Assembly (NCBI GenBank): GCA_964584665.1
Contig: CAZPAO010000007.1
Location: 36,045 to 100,044 of the forward strand
Source of the DNA: DASUBN01 sp964584665
GTDB lineage: Bacteria > Pseudomonadota > Gammaproteobacteria > Natronospirales > REEB76
DNA length: 64,000 bases
Direction of reading: 5' to 3'
Below are positions 47,228-55,599 of this stretch, piece after piece; position 1 is the stretch's first letter; each line of letters begins with the position of its first letter. Under the pieces are notes generated by a model. That model worked only from the letters and a program-made list of their open reading frames with translations. It was not told where the DNA came from and ran no database searches. Made by a program: the position numbers and the translations under genes.

Positions 47228-49129
47228 ATGACCCCCACCCCCGAATTCCCCCTGCTCGACCGCGTCCAGTCGCCGGCGGACCTGCGCACGCTGGATGAGG
47301 CGGAGCTGCAGCAGCTCAACGACGAGCTGCGCGCCTACCTCATCAAGACCGTGAGCGGTGTGGGCGGGCATTTCGCGGCGGGCTTAGGCGTCGTCGAACT
47401 CACCGTCGCCCTGCACTACGTCTTCGATACGCCCCGCGACCGCTTGGTCTGGGACGTGGGCCATCAGGCCTATCCCCACAAGGTGGTCACGGGCCGCCGG
47501 GATGAACTGAGCACCATCAGGAAACTCCACGGCTTGGCGCCCTTCCCGCGCCGCCTCGAGAGCGAGTTCGACACCTTCGGCGTCGGCCACTCCAGCACCA
47601 GCATCAGCGCCGCCCTCGGCATGGCCATCGCCGCCCAGCAGAAGGGCGAGCATGACCGGCACGTGGTGGCGCTCATCGGCGACGGCGCCATGACCGCCGG
47701 CATGGCCTTCGAGGCGCTGAACCACGCCGGCAGCCTGAACGCGAACCTGCTGGTCGTGCTCAACGACAACGACATGTCCATCTCCGGCAACGTCGGCGCC
47801 CTGTCCAACTATTTCGCCAAGGTGCTCTCGGGCCAGATGTACACCCACATCCGCGAGGGCGGCAAGAAGGCGCTCTCCATCATGCCGCCGGTGAAGGAAT
47901 GGGCGCGCCGCTCCGAGGAGCACGTGAAGGGCATGGTCATGCCCGGCACCCTGTTCGAGGAACTGGGCTTCAACTATATCGGCCCCGTGGACGGCCACGA
48001 CCTGCACACCCTGGTGCGCACCTTGAAGAACATGCGCGCCCTGAAGGGCCCACAGTTCCTGCACGTGGTCACCCGCAAGGGCAAGGGCTACGAACCCGCC
48101 GAGAAGGATCCCATCAAGTGGCACGGCCCCGCCGCCTTCGATGCCGCCACAGGCGTCATCAAGAAGGAGAAGCCGGGCCAGGGGCCGACCTACTCCGAGG
48201 TGTTCGGCCAGTGGCTCTGCGACATGGCCGCGAAGGAACCCAAGCTCATGGCCATCACGCCGGCCATGCGAGAAGGCTCCGGCATGGTGGAATATGCCGA
48301 GAAGTTCCCGGACCGCTACTTCGACGTGGCCATCGCGGAGCAGCACGCGGTCACGCTTGCCGCCGGCATGGCGGTGGAAGGCCTGAAGCCGGTGGTGGCC
48401 ATCTACTCCACCTTCCTGCAGCGGGCCTACGACCAGCTCATCCACGACGTGGCCCTGCAGAACCTGCCGGTGCTCTTCGCCATAGACCGCGCCGGCCTCG
48501 TGGGACCGGATGGCCCGACCCACGCCGGCAGCTTCGACCTCTCCTACCTGCGCTGCGTACCGAACCTGGTGCTCATGGCGCCGGCGGACGAAGACGAGTG
48601 CCGCCAGATGCTCTACACCGGCATGACGCTGAAGCAGCCTGCCGCGGTGCGTTATCCGCGCGGCCGCGGCCCCGGCGTGAAGATCCAGCAGGAGATGAAG
48701 GCGCTCCCCGTCGGCAAGGCGGAAGTGCGCCGCCGCGGCAAGAAGCTCGCCATCCTCGGCTTCGGCGTGATGGTGGAAGCCGCCCGCGCCACCGCCGAGG
48801 CGTTGGACGCGACCCTCGTGAACATGCGCTTCGTGAAGCCGCTGGACGAGGCTCTGCTCTTGGAGCTGGCCTCCACCCACGAAGGCTTCGTCACCATCGA
48901 AGACAATGCGGTCGCGGGCGGCGCCGGCTCGGCGGTGGATGAGTTCCTGGCGGCCAGCGGCATCGAGCTGCCGGTGCTGAACTTAGGCTTGCCCGATGTG
49001 TTCCTGGAGCACGGCTCCCGGGAAGAGTGCCTCAAGATGGCGGGCCTCGATGCGGAAGGCATCCAGAAGTCGGTTACCAACTGGTTAGCAAACAAGACGC
49101 CCGCCAAGCGCGCCGCGGGTTCCAAGTAA
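47228..49129 (+). CDS. dxs: 1-deoxy-D-xylulose-5-phosphate synthase
   Basis: Thiamine-diphosphate enzyme that condenses pyruvate and glyceraldehyde 3-phosphate, the entry step of the MEP isoprenoid pathway and also a source of DXP for thiamine and pyridoxal. The TPP-binding motif runs from GDGAMTAGMAFEA to NDNDMSIS. The catalytic His is in FGVGHSSTSIS, and the transketolase C-domain has AEQHAVTLAAGMA. The 633 residues are normal. It supplies IspA's substrates. Confidence 0.97.
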   Translation: MTPTPEFPLLDRVQSPADLRTLDEAELQQLNDELRAYLIKTVSGVGGHFAAGLGVVELTVALHYVFDTPRDRLVWDVGHQAYPHKVVTGRRDELSTIRKLHGLAPFPRRLESEFDTFGVGHSSTSISAALGMAIAAQQKGEHDRHVVALIGDGAMTAGMAFEALNHAGSLNANLLVVLNDNDMSISGNVGALSNYFAKVLSGQMYTHIREGGKKALSIMPPVKEWARRSEEHVKGMVMPGTLFEELGFNYIGPVDGHDLHTLVRTLKNMRALKGPQFLHVVTRKGKGYEPAEKDPIKWHGPAAFDAATGVIKKEKPGQGPTYSEVFGQWLCDMAAKEPKLMAITPAMREGSGMVEYAEKFPDRYFDVAIAEQHAVTLAAGMAVEGLKPVVAIYSTFLQRAYDQLIHDVALQNLPVLFAIDRAGLVGPDGPTHAGSFDLSYLRCVPNLVLMAPADEDECRQMLYTGMTLKQPAAVRYPRGRGPGVKIQQEMKALPVGKAEVRRRGKKLAILGFGVMVEAARATAEALDATLVNMRFVKPLDEALLLELASTHEGFVTIEDNAVAGGAGSAVDEFLAASGIELPVLNLGLPDVFLEHGSREECLKMAGLDAEGIQKSVTNWLANKTPAKRAAGSK

Positions 49130-49190
49130 GCCCCTGGAATTCGTCGTCCCAGGCTAGTATCCTAGTAATTCACTCAGGTTTAACCTTGAA

Positions 49191-49215
49191 CATAGTGGGT
49201 TGAAACCCCACTGTG
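49191..49215 (+). repeat. 9-bp hairpin in the folE2 leader
   Basis: CATAGTGGG and CCCACTGTG pair over nine positions (one T-G wobble) around a 7-base loop, 19 bases before the folE2 Shine-Dalgarno sequence. No U-tract follows. It could end dxs transcripts weakly or shape the folE2 leader. I see no Zur-type box in the 116-base gap 49130-49245. Confidence 0.4.
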
Positions 49216-49245
49216 TGTATCGAGCCGCGTGTCAGGAGAAGAAAC

Positions 49246-50064
49246 ATGAATCCCCCGGTCCCTGTGAAAAAAGCGTCTGTCACTTCCATCGAGGACGTGC
49301 AGTCCAGCGCCGACACGCGCCGCATCCCCATCAACAAGGTGGGCATCAAGGACATCCGCCACCCCATCCGCATCAAGGAACGGGCCGGGCAGGAACAGCA
49401 TACGGTCGCCAACTTCAGCATGTACGTGGACCTGCCCCAGGACTTCAAGGGCACCCATATGTCGCGCTTCGTGGAGATCCTCAACAACTACGAGCGTGAG
49501 ATCACCACCGACAGCTTCAAAGAGATGCTGACGGAGATGACGGAGCGCTTAGGCTCCGCCTCCGGCCACATCCAGATGCGCTTCCCCTACTTCATCAACA
49601 AGAAGGCGCCGGTGTCCGGGGTCGAGAGCCTCATGGACTACGACGTGACCTTCACCGGCGAGCGCCGGAACGGCGAGAACTGCCTCAAGATCAAGGTGGT
49701 GGTGCCAGTCACGAGCCTCTGCCCCTGCTCCAAGAAGATCTCCGACTACGGCGCCCACAACCAGCGCTCCCACGTCACCGTGGAGTGCAAGGCCAAGGGC
49801 TTCATCTGGATCGAGGAGATCATCGACATCGTCGAGAAGGAAGCGTCCTGCGAGCTATACGGCCTGCTGAAGCGCCCCGACGAGAAGTATGTGACGGAAC
49901 GGGCCTATGACAACCCGAAGTTCGTGGAAGACATGGTGCGGGACGTAGCCGTGAAGTTCAACGAGGAGGACCGCATCCGGGCTTACGTGGTGGAGTCGGA
50001 GAATTTCGAGTCCATCCACAACCATAGCGCATATGCGATGGTTGAGAAAGACAAAGATAAATAG
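49246..50064 (+). CDS. folE2: GTP cyclohydrolase IB
   Basis: Metal-promiscuous type IB GTP cyclohydrolase that makes 7,8-dihydroneopterin triphosphate, first step of folate (and queuosine) synthesis. The metal Cys lies in TSLCPCSKKISDYGAHNQR, and the conserved acidic and His residues are in NHSAYAMVE. The start is ATG 49246 behind AGGAGAAGAAAC (272 residues). A type IA FolE was not seen. In some bacteria folE2 is Zur-controlled; no such site is visible here. Confidence 0.95.
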   Translation: MNPPVPVKKASVTSIEDVQSSADTRRIPINKVGIKDIRHPIRIKERAGQEQHTVANFSMYVDLPQDFKGTHMSRFVEILNNYEREITTDSFKEMLTEMTERLGSASGHIQMRFPYFINKKAPVSGVESLMDYDVTFTGERRNGENCLKIKVVVPVTSLCPCSKKISDYGAHNQRSHVTVECKAKGFIWIEEIIDIVEKEASCELYGLLKRPDEKYVTERAYDNPKFVEDMVRDVAVKFNEEDRIRAYVVESENFESIHNHSAYAMVEKDKDK

Positions 50065-50066
50065 GA

Positions 50067-50474
50067 CTAGACGAGATTAGCGGATTTCAACTTAGTCAAT
50101 ATCTCGGTTACTCTAATTAATTGCTGATTAGCAGTTAATACAGGAAAATCCATTGCAAGGGAGTAATCTGCCTTCACTCGTTCATCGCAAGCAAATTGCA
50201 ACATCCTTCCCACAGTCCGAAGCAACTTTCCAGTATTTTCATATTCCCCATCCACGGGACATTTCATCATTCTATCAATAACAATCTGATGAGAGCCCGG
50301 CTTTACCCGATCAGGATAGGCAACTAGCGGTAACTTTTCTGCTATTTGCTTACATGTATGAAACGCAAAGTAATAGGCTCGACTTGATGAAGCTCGTCTA
50401 TATTTTTCATCATCCCTTTTGTCGTTATAAAGTTCACGTGCCAAATCAAGCAAGCTCTGCGCGTTGATACCCAT
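50067..50474 (-). CDS. HEPN-like small protein
   Basis: 135-residue helical protein. The stretch YRRASSSRAYYFAFH matches the core of HEPN-family proteins and gives an R-x6-H pair (Arg32, His39), the spacing of HEPN RNase sites. A second long helix region follows (about 80-130). HEPN proteins are often toxins or RNases in toxin-antitoxin and phage-defence loci, though some are only binding modules. It starts 3 bases after the upstream TPR-like gene, so they form an operon. AT-rich codon use points to horizontal transfer. The HEPN call is by motif only. Confidence 0.6.
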   Translation of the reverse strand: MGINAQSLLDLARELYNDKRDDEKYRRASSSRAYYFAFHTCKQIAEKLPLVAYPDRVKPGSHQIVIDRMMKCPVDGEYENTGKLLRTVGRMLQFACDERVKADYSLAMDFPVLTANQQLIRVTEILTKLKSANLV

Positions 50475-50477
50475 GGT

Positions 50478-51269
50478 TTACGACTCGCTCTTCGATACGG
50501 ACCGAAGAGTTGTATCTTCTACTAATCTAAAAGCAATTATTCCATCCGATTCGTACTTAACGTTAAGTTGAGCGAAGTATTCAGCTGCGTCCCAATTCAA
50601 ATTCTCTATTTTCTCGTTATCACGACCGGCTCCAAATGCATAAATTACATGATCTCTACACTCTTGATTAGTCACAACTGCAATATACGCAGAAGGATTA
50701 AAAATTTTCTTATCACGTAGAAAAACACCAAATAAATCAGCCAAGTGCATTCCATCATCATCCGAGATAGCTGCGCTTTCGAATATTTCCGCAGCACGAC
50801 TCATGATCTTTGCATCTTCAAGATCGTATTGGACTTTTAATGTCTTTAGTCTTTCTACAAAATCGATAGATTCTTGAAAACGGCATGCTTGCCATGATTG
50901 AACGTACGCGCGCCTCACAACTTCCGGATCACCGGGTGCAACTCTTAATGCCGCTCTTATTGAATCCATTGCTTCACTATAAAATCCCCACATTGAAAGC
51001 CCGATAGATCGATCTATCCATAACCCAGAATCCCCCGGAGCTAAATTGCTTGCAGTGTCATAACACCTTTTCATCTCATCAAAATTTCGAAGTACGCAGG
51101 CGCACCTTCCAAGAATGTTGTAATAAATCGCAGGGGCGATTCGCAACAAAGGTTTTGCATCTCGCTTAATAGCTTGAATTTTAAATTCGTTAATATTTTT
51201 AGATGCCGCAATATGACTCAGTTGTTCGTACAACTGACCGGCAATTGTCTGTGGCTCAAGATCTGTCAT
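50478..51269 (-). CDS. TPR-like protein of unknown function
   Basis: 263-residue protein with no signal peptide or membrane helix. Residues about 45-150 look like tetratricopeptide repeats: two repeat ends read ASNLAPGDSGLW and ALRVAPGDPEVV, with helical pairs between. The last 65 residues (from about 198) have a different, strand-rich look (DHVIYAFGAGRDNEKI, DGIIAFRLVED) and no family I recognise. AAGG lies 10 bases before the ATG. It is first in a two-gene operon with the HEPN-like gene and could be its partner or neutraliser; that is inference. Confidence 0.6.
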   Translation of the reverse strand: MTDLEPQTIAGQLYEQLSHIAASKNINEFKIQAIKRDAKPLLRIAPAIYYNILGRCACVLRNFDEMKRCYDTASNLAPGDSGLWIDRSIGLSMWGFYSEAMDSIRAALRVAPGDPEVVRRAYVQSWQACRFQESIDFVERLKTLKVQYDLEDAKIMSRAAEIFESAAISDDDGMHLADLFGVFLRDKKIFNPSAYIAVVTNQECRDHVIYAFGAGRDNEKIENLNWDAAEYFAQLNVKYESDGIIAFRLVEDTTLRSVSKSES

Positions 51270-51299
51270 TCGCTTATCGCCTTAGATACCTAAGTACAC

Positions 51300-52586
51300 T
51301 TATTCAATCTTTTGTGAAGGGTTAGTTCTTTCACTCCGCGTCAACCGCTCGATCATGCTACGCATGAACATCTTGTGGAAGCGCAGCTGGCAGGGGATGG
51401 TGAGTTGTTCGATTAGGGTGGCGCTGACCTTCAAGACGGTGCAGGCACCCTTGGCGACGATGGCGGAGGTGCTCTTCTTGCCGCCCATGGCAGCGGCCTC
51501 GCCGAAGCAATCCCCCTCGTGCAGCATGCCCACGGCCTTGCCCTGACGGCGGACCTCGGCCTCGCCGGCCACCACCACCAGGAAGGCATCGTCCATGTCC
51601 CCTTCCACCAGGATGTGCTCATCGGTGCTGTAGCTCTGCCAGCGGCCAGCCTGGAGGATCTCGTAGATCTCGGGGTAGGTGAAGTCCTTGAAGAACGGCA
51701 GGCGGCGCAGCATCGAGAAGCGCTCCTGCTCCGCCATCTCCTGGTCCAGCTGGTCCAGCTTGCGCACCGCCTGGGAGAGCGCGGTCGCGAACTCGATGCC
51801 GCTCTGGTAACGCTTGGCGGGGTCCTTGGCGATGGCCTTGGAGACCACCTCCTCCAGCACCGGCGGCACTTCGGAGCGCAGGCGGTGCAGCGGCGGCGGC
51901 GTGGCGTAGATGATCTGGTGCACCAGCTTCGAGAGGTTGTCGCCGTAGTACGGGCGCTTGCCGGAGAGCAGCTCGTACATGACGACGCCGAGGGAATACA
52001 GGTCCGTCTGCATGGTGGCCGGCGCGTGACGCATCTGTTCCGGCGCCATGTAGCTGGGGGAGCCGACGAGGCCCTTCACCTGGGCTTCCTCGTTACCCGC
52101 CATCTGGGCCACGCCGAAGTCCACGATGCGCACGTCGCCCTCGGCGGTGAACATGATGTTGCCGGGCTTGATGTCCCGGTGGATGAGACCGTTGCGGTGG
52201 GCATAGTCCAGCGCCTTGGCGCACTTGAACACCACCTCAACCACCTTGCGCACGGGGAGCAGGTTCTCCACCCGGCAGAAGGTGGTGAGGGGCTTCGCGC
52301 CCCGCACGTATTCCATGACCACGAAGCAGTGGCCCGCGTCCTCGCCCGCGTCGTAGATGGGCAGGATGTTGGGGTGCTGCATCTTGCCGACGAGGTAGGC
52401 CTCGTTGAAGAACAGCTTGCGGCGGGTGCGGGCGTCGGCTTCCGGGACCTTCTCGTCCAGGCTGTAGAGCTTGAGGGCCACGTCCTTGCCCAGGAAGGAG
52501 TCGTGGCACAGGTACACCGTGCCGGTGGTGCCCCGGCCCAGTTCCTGCGTGACCACGAATTTTCCGAGCTTGGCAGGCGTTCCCAT
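51300..52586 (-). CDS. Ser/Thr protein kinase with C-terminal cyclic-nucleotide-binding domain
   Basis: 428-residue soluble fusion. The Hanks-type kinase domain (about 8-270) has the glycine loop LGRGTTGTV at 16-24, Lys39 in VALK, Glu62, the catalytic HRDIKPGN at 136-143, DFGVAQ and APEQM, so it should be active. The C-terminal domain (about 295-410) is a CAP-like nucleotide-binding fold with ILVEGDMDDAFLVVVAGEAEV and EGDCFGEAAAMGG; the canonical phosphate-binding GE is kept. No membrane segment is seen. It may couple cAMP or another nucleotide to phosphorylation. It follows pgpA by 73 bases. The extreme C-terminus looks altered by the adjacent AT-rich island. Confidence 0.9.
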   Translation of the reverse strand: MGTPAKLGKFVVTQELGRGTTGTVYLCHDSFLGKDVALKLYSLDEKVPEADARTRRKLFFNEAYLVGKMQHPNILPIYDAGEDAGHCFVVMEYVRGAKPLTTFCRVENLLPVRKVVEVVFKCAKALDYAHRNGLIHRDIKPGNIMFTAEGDVRIVDFGVAQMAGNEEAQVKGLVGSPSYMAPEQMRHAPATMQTDLYSLGVVMYELLSGKRPYYGDNLSKLVHQIIYATPPPLHRLRSEVPPVLEEVVSKAIAKDPAKRYQSGIEFATALSQAVRKLDQLDQEMAEQERFSMLRRLPFFKDFTYPEIYEILQAGRWQSYSTDEHILVEGDMDDAFLVVVAGEAEVRRQGKAVGMLHEGDCFGEAAAMGGKKSTSAIVAKGACTVLKVSATLIEQLTIPCQLRFHKMFMRSMIERLTRSERTNPSQKIE

Positions 52587-52659
52587 GCCCTTCCCCTGGA
52601 TAGACCTTTCCAGTCTACAGTCCGCTTGGATTATGTCCAGCGAGCCGGGCGGAACCTCG

Positions 52660-53145
52660 TCACGCTTTGAGGAAATATGCGGCTAAATTGAGCAGCACGC
52701 AGGCGAAGACAGCGGCCACCACGTCATCCAGCATGATGCCGACGCCGCCCTTGATGGACCGGTCCAGCCAGCGGATGGGCCAGGGTTTCCAGATGTCGAA
52801 CAGGCGGAACAGCAGGAACCCGCTGATCACCCAGGCCCAGCCCAGGGGAACGCCGACCATGGTGATGATGAATCCCACGATCTCGTCCCACACCACGCCC
52901 TTGGGGTCCTCGATGCCCATCCGCTTCGCGGTGTAGCCGCAGATGAACACCCCCGCCACCAGCCCCAACATCATCAGGGACAGGTAGTCGACGAGGCTCG
53001 TGCACATGAGCAGGAGATAGAGAGGTATCGCCACCAGCGTGCCCGCGGTGCCGGGCGCCTTGGGCGAGAGGCCCGCGCCGAAGCCGTAGGCCAGGAAGTG
53101 GATCGGGTTCGTGAAGACCTGGCGTGCCGTCAGGTTGCCGTTCAC
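52660..53145 (-). CDS. pgpA: phosphatidylglycerophosphatase A
   Basis: Inner-membrane phosphatase (161 residues) that dephosphorylates phosphatidylglycerophosphate to phosphatidylglycerol. GFGAGLSPKAPGTAGTL and the acidic WDEIVGF and RLFDIWKPWP motifs are diagnostic, with three to four membrane helices. It normally follows thiL directly; here a GH18 lipoprotein lies between, overlapping it by 4 bases (ATGA). Confidence 0.94.
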   Translation of the reverse strand: MNGNLTARQVFTNPIHFLAYGFGAGLSPKAPGTAGTLVAIPLYLLLMCTSLVDYLSLMMLGLVAGVFICGYTAKRMGIEDPKGVVWDEIVGFIITMVGVPLGWAWVISGFLLFRLFDIWKPWPIRWLDRSIKGGVGIMLDDVVAAVFACVLLNLAAYFLKA

Positions 53146-54176
53146 TGGAGCCCGGCCTCGACCGCATCCCAGAAATCATCGTCCTCGAAACCCAGCGCCC
53201 ACATGGAGACGCCGCCGAGATCGAGTGTCACCGCCAGGTGCGTCTTGTCCTGGATGCCTTGCGCATCCTCATACCAGACCTCGTGCATGGAGCCGTCGCC
53301 GGCCGTGTACTGGAAATGCTCGGACTCGCTGGCAGCGTCCCGCTGCGGCACCGCTCCGGTGGCGGCCACCAGCGCTGCGCTGTCCTTCCAATCGACCTGC
53401 ACGCCTGTGCTGTCGGTCAGGTCCCAGTCGTAGCCGTAAGCCGGCAAGCCCAACAAGACCTTGCCCTTGTCTATCCGGCTCACGGCGTACTTGAGGCACG
53501 CCTTCATCCAATCGATGCCAGCCACCGGACCCGGCGGCTGGCCGGGCACGTGCTCGTCGTAGGTCATCACCTGGATGAAGTCGGCGGACTTGTCCAGCCG
53601 CGCATAGTCGTAAGGCCAGGACCAGTCGTCGCTGGGATCGTCCGAGGTCTTGGCGGGTACGCTCAGGAGCAGCATGGAGCCCTGGGTGTGCAAGGCATCG
53701 GCCAGCTCGGCGACGAACGTGCTGTAGCCGTCCCGATCCGTGGGATAGATGCCCTCGAAGTCGATGTCGATGCCGGAGACGTCCGCGACCTCGGCCAGGG
53801 CCACGATGTTGTCGATGGTATGGGCACGATGGGTGACCATGGCGCCGTGGGCGATGACGGGATCGAAGTCCACTGCGCCGAAGTTCGAGATGTTGAGGAA
53901 AGTCAGCTTCCGCTGGCCCGCGTCCACCTTGACCAGGTTCGCGGCGACGTTACCGTGGAGGTCGCCGTCCGCATCCACGTCGATCACGTCCTGGGACACG
54001 GCATTCACGGGAGTGTGGGTGGACTTGGCGGAACTAGAGGAGGCGCTGTCGCCGGTGTAGTAGCCCAGCACCAGCTTGGCCGGCTCATCCGGGTCCGAGA
54101 CCGCATCCTGGCTGGAACCGCAGCCCGCCAGGGCCAGGGCGGCCAGTGCCGCATATATATAGATGAAGCGCTTCAC
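53142..54176 (-). CDS. GH18-family glycosidase-like lipoprotein
   Basis: 344-residue lipoprotein with lipobox LAGC (Cys19). The glycoside hydrolase family 18 TIM barrel has the catalytic DxDxE motif in VSGIDIDFEGI, with FIQVMTYDEH and VSMWALGFEDDD as further barrel strands, as in YaaH/chitinase-like proteins. The Glu is present, so it may hydrolyse N-acetylglucosamine polymers such as peptidoglycan or chitin fragments, or only bind them. It is inserted between thiL and pgpA and is coupled to pgpA by an ATGA overlap. Confidence 0.88.
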   Translation of the reverse strand: MKRFIYIYAALAALALAGCGSSQDAVSDPDEPAKLVLGYYTGDSASSSSAKSTHTPVNAVSQDVIDVDADGDLHGNVAANLVKVDAGQRKLTFLNISNFGAVDFDPVIAHGAMVTHRAHTIDNIVALAEVADVSGIDIDFEGIYPTDRDGYSTFVAELADALHTQGSMLLLSVPAKTSDDPSDDWSWPYDYARLDKSADFIQVMTYDEHVPGQPPGPVAGIDWMKACLKYAVSRIDKGKVLLGLPAYGYDWDLTDSTGVQVDWKDSAALVAATGAVPQRDAASESEHFQYTAGDGSMHEVWYEDAQGIQDKTHLAVTLDLGGVSMWALGFEDDDFWDAVEAGLQ

Positions 54177-54187
54177 GCCCCCTCCCC

Positions 54188-55138
54188 CTAGAAATGCCGA
54201 TGCCCGGGCCGGGGGTACTCATGCAACCGCCCCGCCCCATCCACGCAGTGTATCCCTGCTTGGGCCTCGATGGCACCGATGCAGGCCACGGGACAACCCG
54301 CCTGCTTGAGCCGGGCTTCCGCCGCGGCGGCCTGGGTCACGTGGGCGGTGAAGCAGAGTTCGTAGTCGTCCCCGCCCGTGAGCGCGAGCTTCCAGGCTTC
54401 TTCCTTGGCGTGGTGCTTCAGGATGTCCCGGGAGAGGGGCAGCTTCTCGAGCCCGAGCTTCGCGCCATGGCCGCGAGCTTCCAGGAGATGGCCGAGATCC
54501 GCCAGCAGGCCATCGGACACGTCGATGGCGGCGGACGCGATGCCGCGCAGGGCCTCACCCGCGGCGATGCGCGGTTCCGGATAGGCAAAGCGCTTGATGC
54601 AGGCGTCGGTGAAGTCTTTGTTGCCTGCTTGCAGCAGCTGCAACCCCGCCGCGGCGTCGCCGGGGTTGCCGGTCACGTAGATGAGATCACCCACCTGGGC
54701 GCCGGCGCGGGTGAGCGCTTTGCCCTTCGGCACCAGGCCCTGCACGGTGAGTGTGATATTGAGCGGACCCCGGGCTACGTTGCCGCCCACCAGCGCGACG
54801 CCGTGTCGCTTCGCCAGCGCGAAGAAGCCCTGGCTGAAACCCGCGAGCCAGGTCTCGTCCACCTCCGGCAGCGTGAGTGCCATGAGCACCCAGGCGGGCT
54901 TCGCGCCCATGGCAGCGAGGTCGCTCAGGTTCGACGCGAGGGAACGGTGGCCGATGGCGGCGGGATCGAGATCAAGAGGGAAATGCACGCCGGCCACGAG
55001 GGAGTCGGTGCTGACGGCCAAGTCCTGGTCCGGCGGCACGCGCAGCAGCGCGGCGTCGTCTCCTATGCCCAGCACCACGTCATCCCGCGGCTCCGCCGGA
55101 TCGGCGAAGTAGCGGCGGATGAGCTGGAACTCGTCCAT
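54188..55138 (-). CDS. thiL: thiamine-monophosphate kinase
   Basis: ATP-dependent kinase that makes thiamine diphosphate from thiamine monophosphate. MDEFQLIRRYF sets the start at 55138 (316 residues); the long upstream frame lies over nusB and ribH. GIGDDAALL, TDSLVAGVHF and GGDDYELCFTA are typical of the PurM/ThiL fold. It follows nusB by 14 bases in the conserved nusB-thiL order. Dxs at 47 kb needs its product. Confidence 0.96.
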   Translation of the reverse strand: MDEFQLIRRYFADPAEPRDDVVLGIGDDAALLRVPPDQDLAVSTDSLVAGVHFPLDLDPAAIGHRSLASNLSDLAAMGAKPAWVLMALTLPEVDETWLAGFSQGFFALAKRHGVALVGGNVARGPLNITLTVQGLVPKGKALTRAGAQVGDLIYVTGNPGDAAAGLQLLQAGNKDFTDACIKRFAYPEPRIAAGEALRGIASAAIDVSDGLLADLGHLLEARGHGAKLGLEKLPLSRDILKHHAKEEAWKLALTGGDDYELCFTAHVTQAAAAEARLKQAGCPVACIGAIEAQAGIHCVDGAGRLHEYPRPGHRHF

Positions 55139-55152
55139 GTTTCCGGTGGGCT

Positions 55153-55596
55153 TCAGCGCGCGGCGCGTTCCGCCTGGCGCAGCCCGGCGGCGGTCTTGTC
55201 CAACACCGCGTTGATGTACTTGTGGCCTTCGTCGGCGCCGAAGTCCTTGGTGAGCTCCACCGCCTCGTTCAGCACCACGCGATAAGGCACGTCGATGCGG
55301 GATTTCAGTTCGTAGGTGCCGATGAGCAGGATGCCCCGCTCGATGGGATCGAGTTGGTCGGCGGGACGGTCGAGATGGGGTTGGAACAGGGCCTGCAGGT
55401 CGGCGCTGCCGGCGATGACGCTCCGCAGCACTTCCTGAAAGTACTCGACGTCCACATCCTTCAGGTTCTGGCTGACTTCGAACTCGGCGATGAGATCGGG
55501 AGCGGCGGTGCCGTTGAGCTGCCACTGGTAGAGGCCCTGCAGCGCGAGGCGCCTCGCCTTGGCCCGGGCACGTCCGCCCTGTGAGTTGCCGGCCAT
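55153..55596 (-). CDS. nusB: transcription antitermination factor NusB
   Basis: All-helical RNA-binding protein (147 residues) that with NusE binds boxA RNA in rRNA antitermination. RAKARRLALQGLYQWQ carries the Arg-rich RNA-binding N-terminus, and LIGTYELKSRIDVPYRVVLNEAVELTK is the family core. It lies 3 bases after ribH. Confidence 0.96.
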   Translation of the reverse strand: MAGNSQGGRARAKARRLALQGLYQWQLNGTAAPDLIAEFEVSQNLKDVDVEYFQEVLRSVIAGSADLQALFQPHLDRPADQLDPIERGILLIGTYELKSRIDVPYRVVLNEAVELTKDFGADEGHKYINAVLDKTAAGLRQAERAAR

Positions 55597-55599
55597 GCT

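Larger units (their letters stand above)
50065..51340. other. AT-rich two-gene island
   Basis: By eye, this stretch is far richer in A and T than everything around it, and its codons end often in A or T. It holds only the TPR-like and HEPN-like genes and begins 1 base after the folE2 stop. The last dozen codons of the kinase gene (51300-51340) share the AT-rich style, as if the insertion replaced its original end. A short dyad CTTAG-ATAC-CTAAG lies at 51281-51294. No integrase, transposase or clear target duplication is visible. Confidence 0.7.

Noticed and set aside
50067..51340. Calling the AT-rich island a transposon or integrative element
   Set aside because: No transposase, integrase, terminal inverted repeats or clear direct repeats were found.
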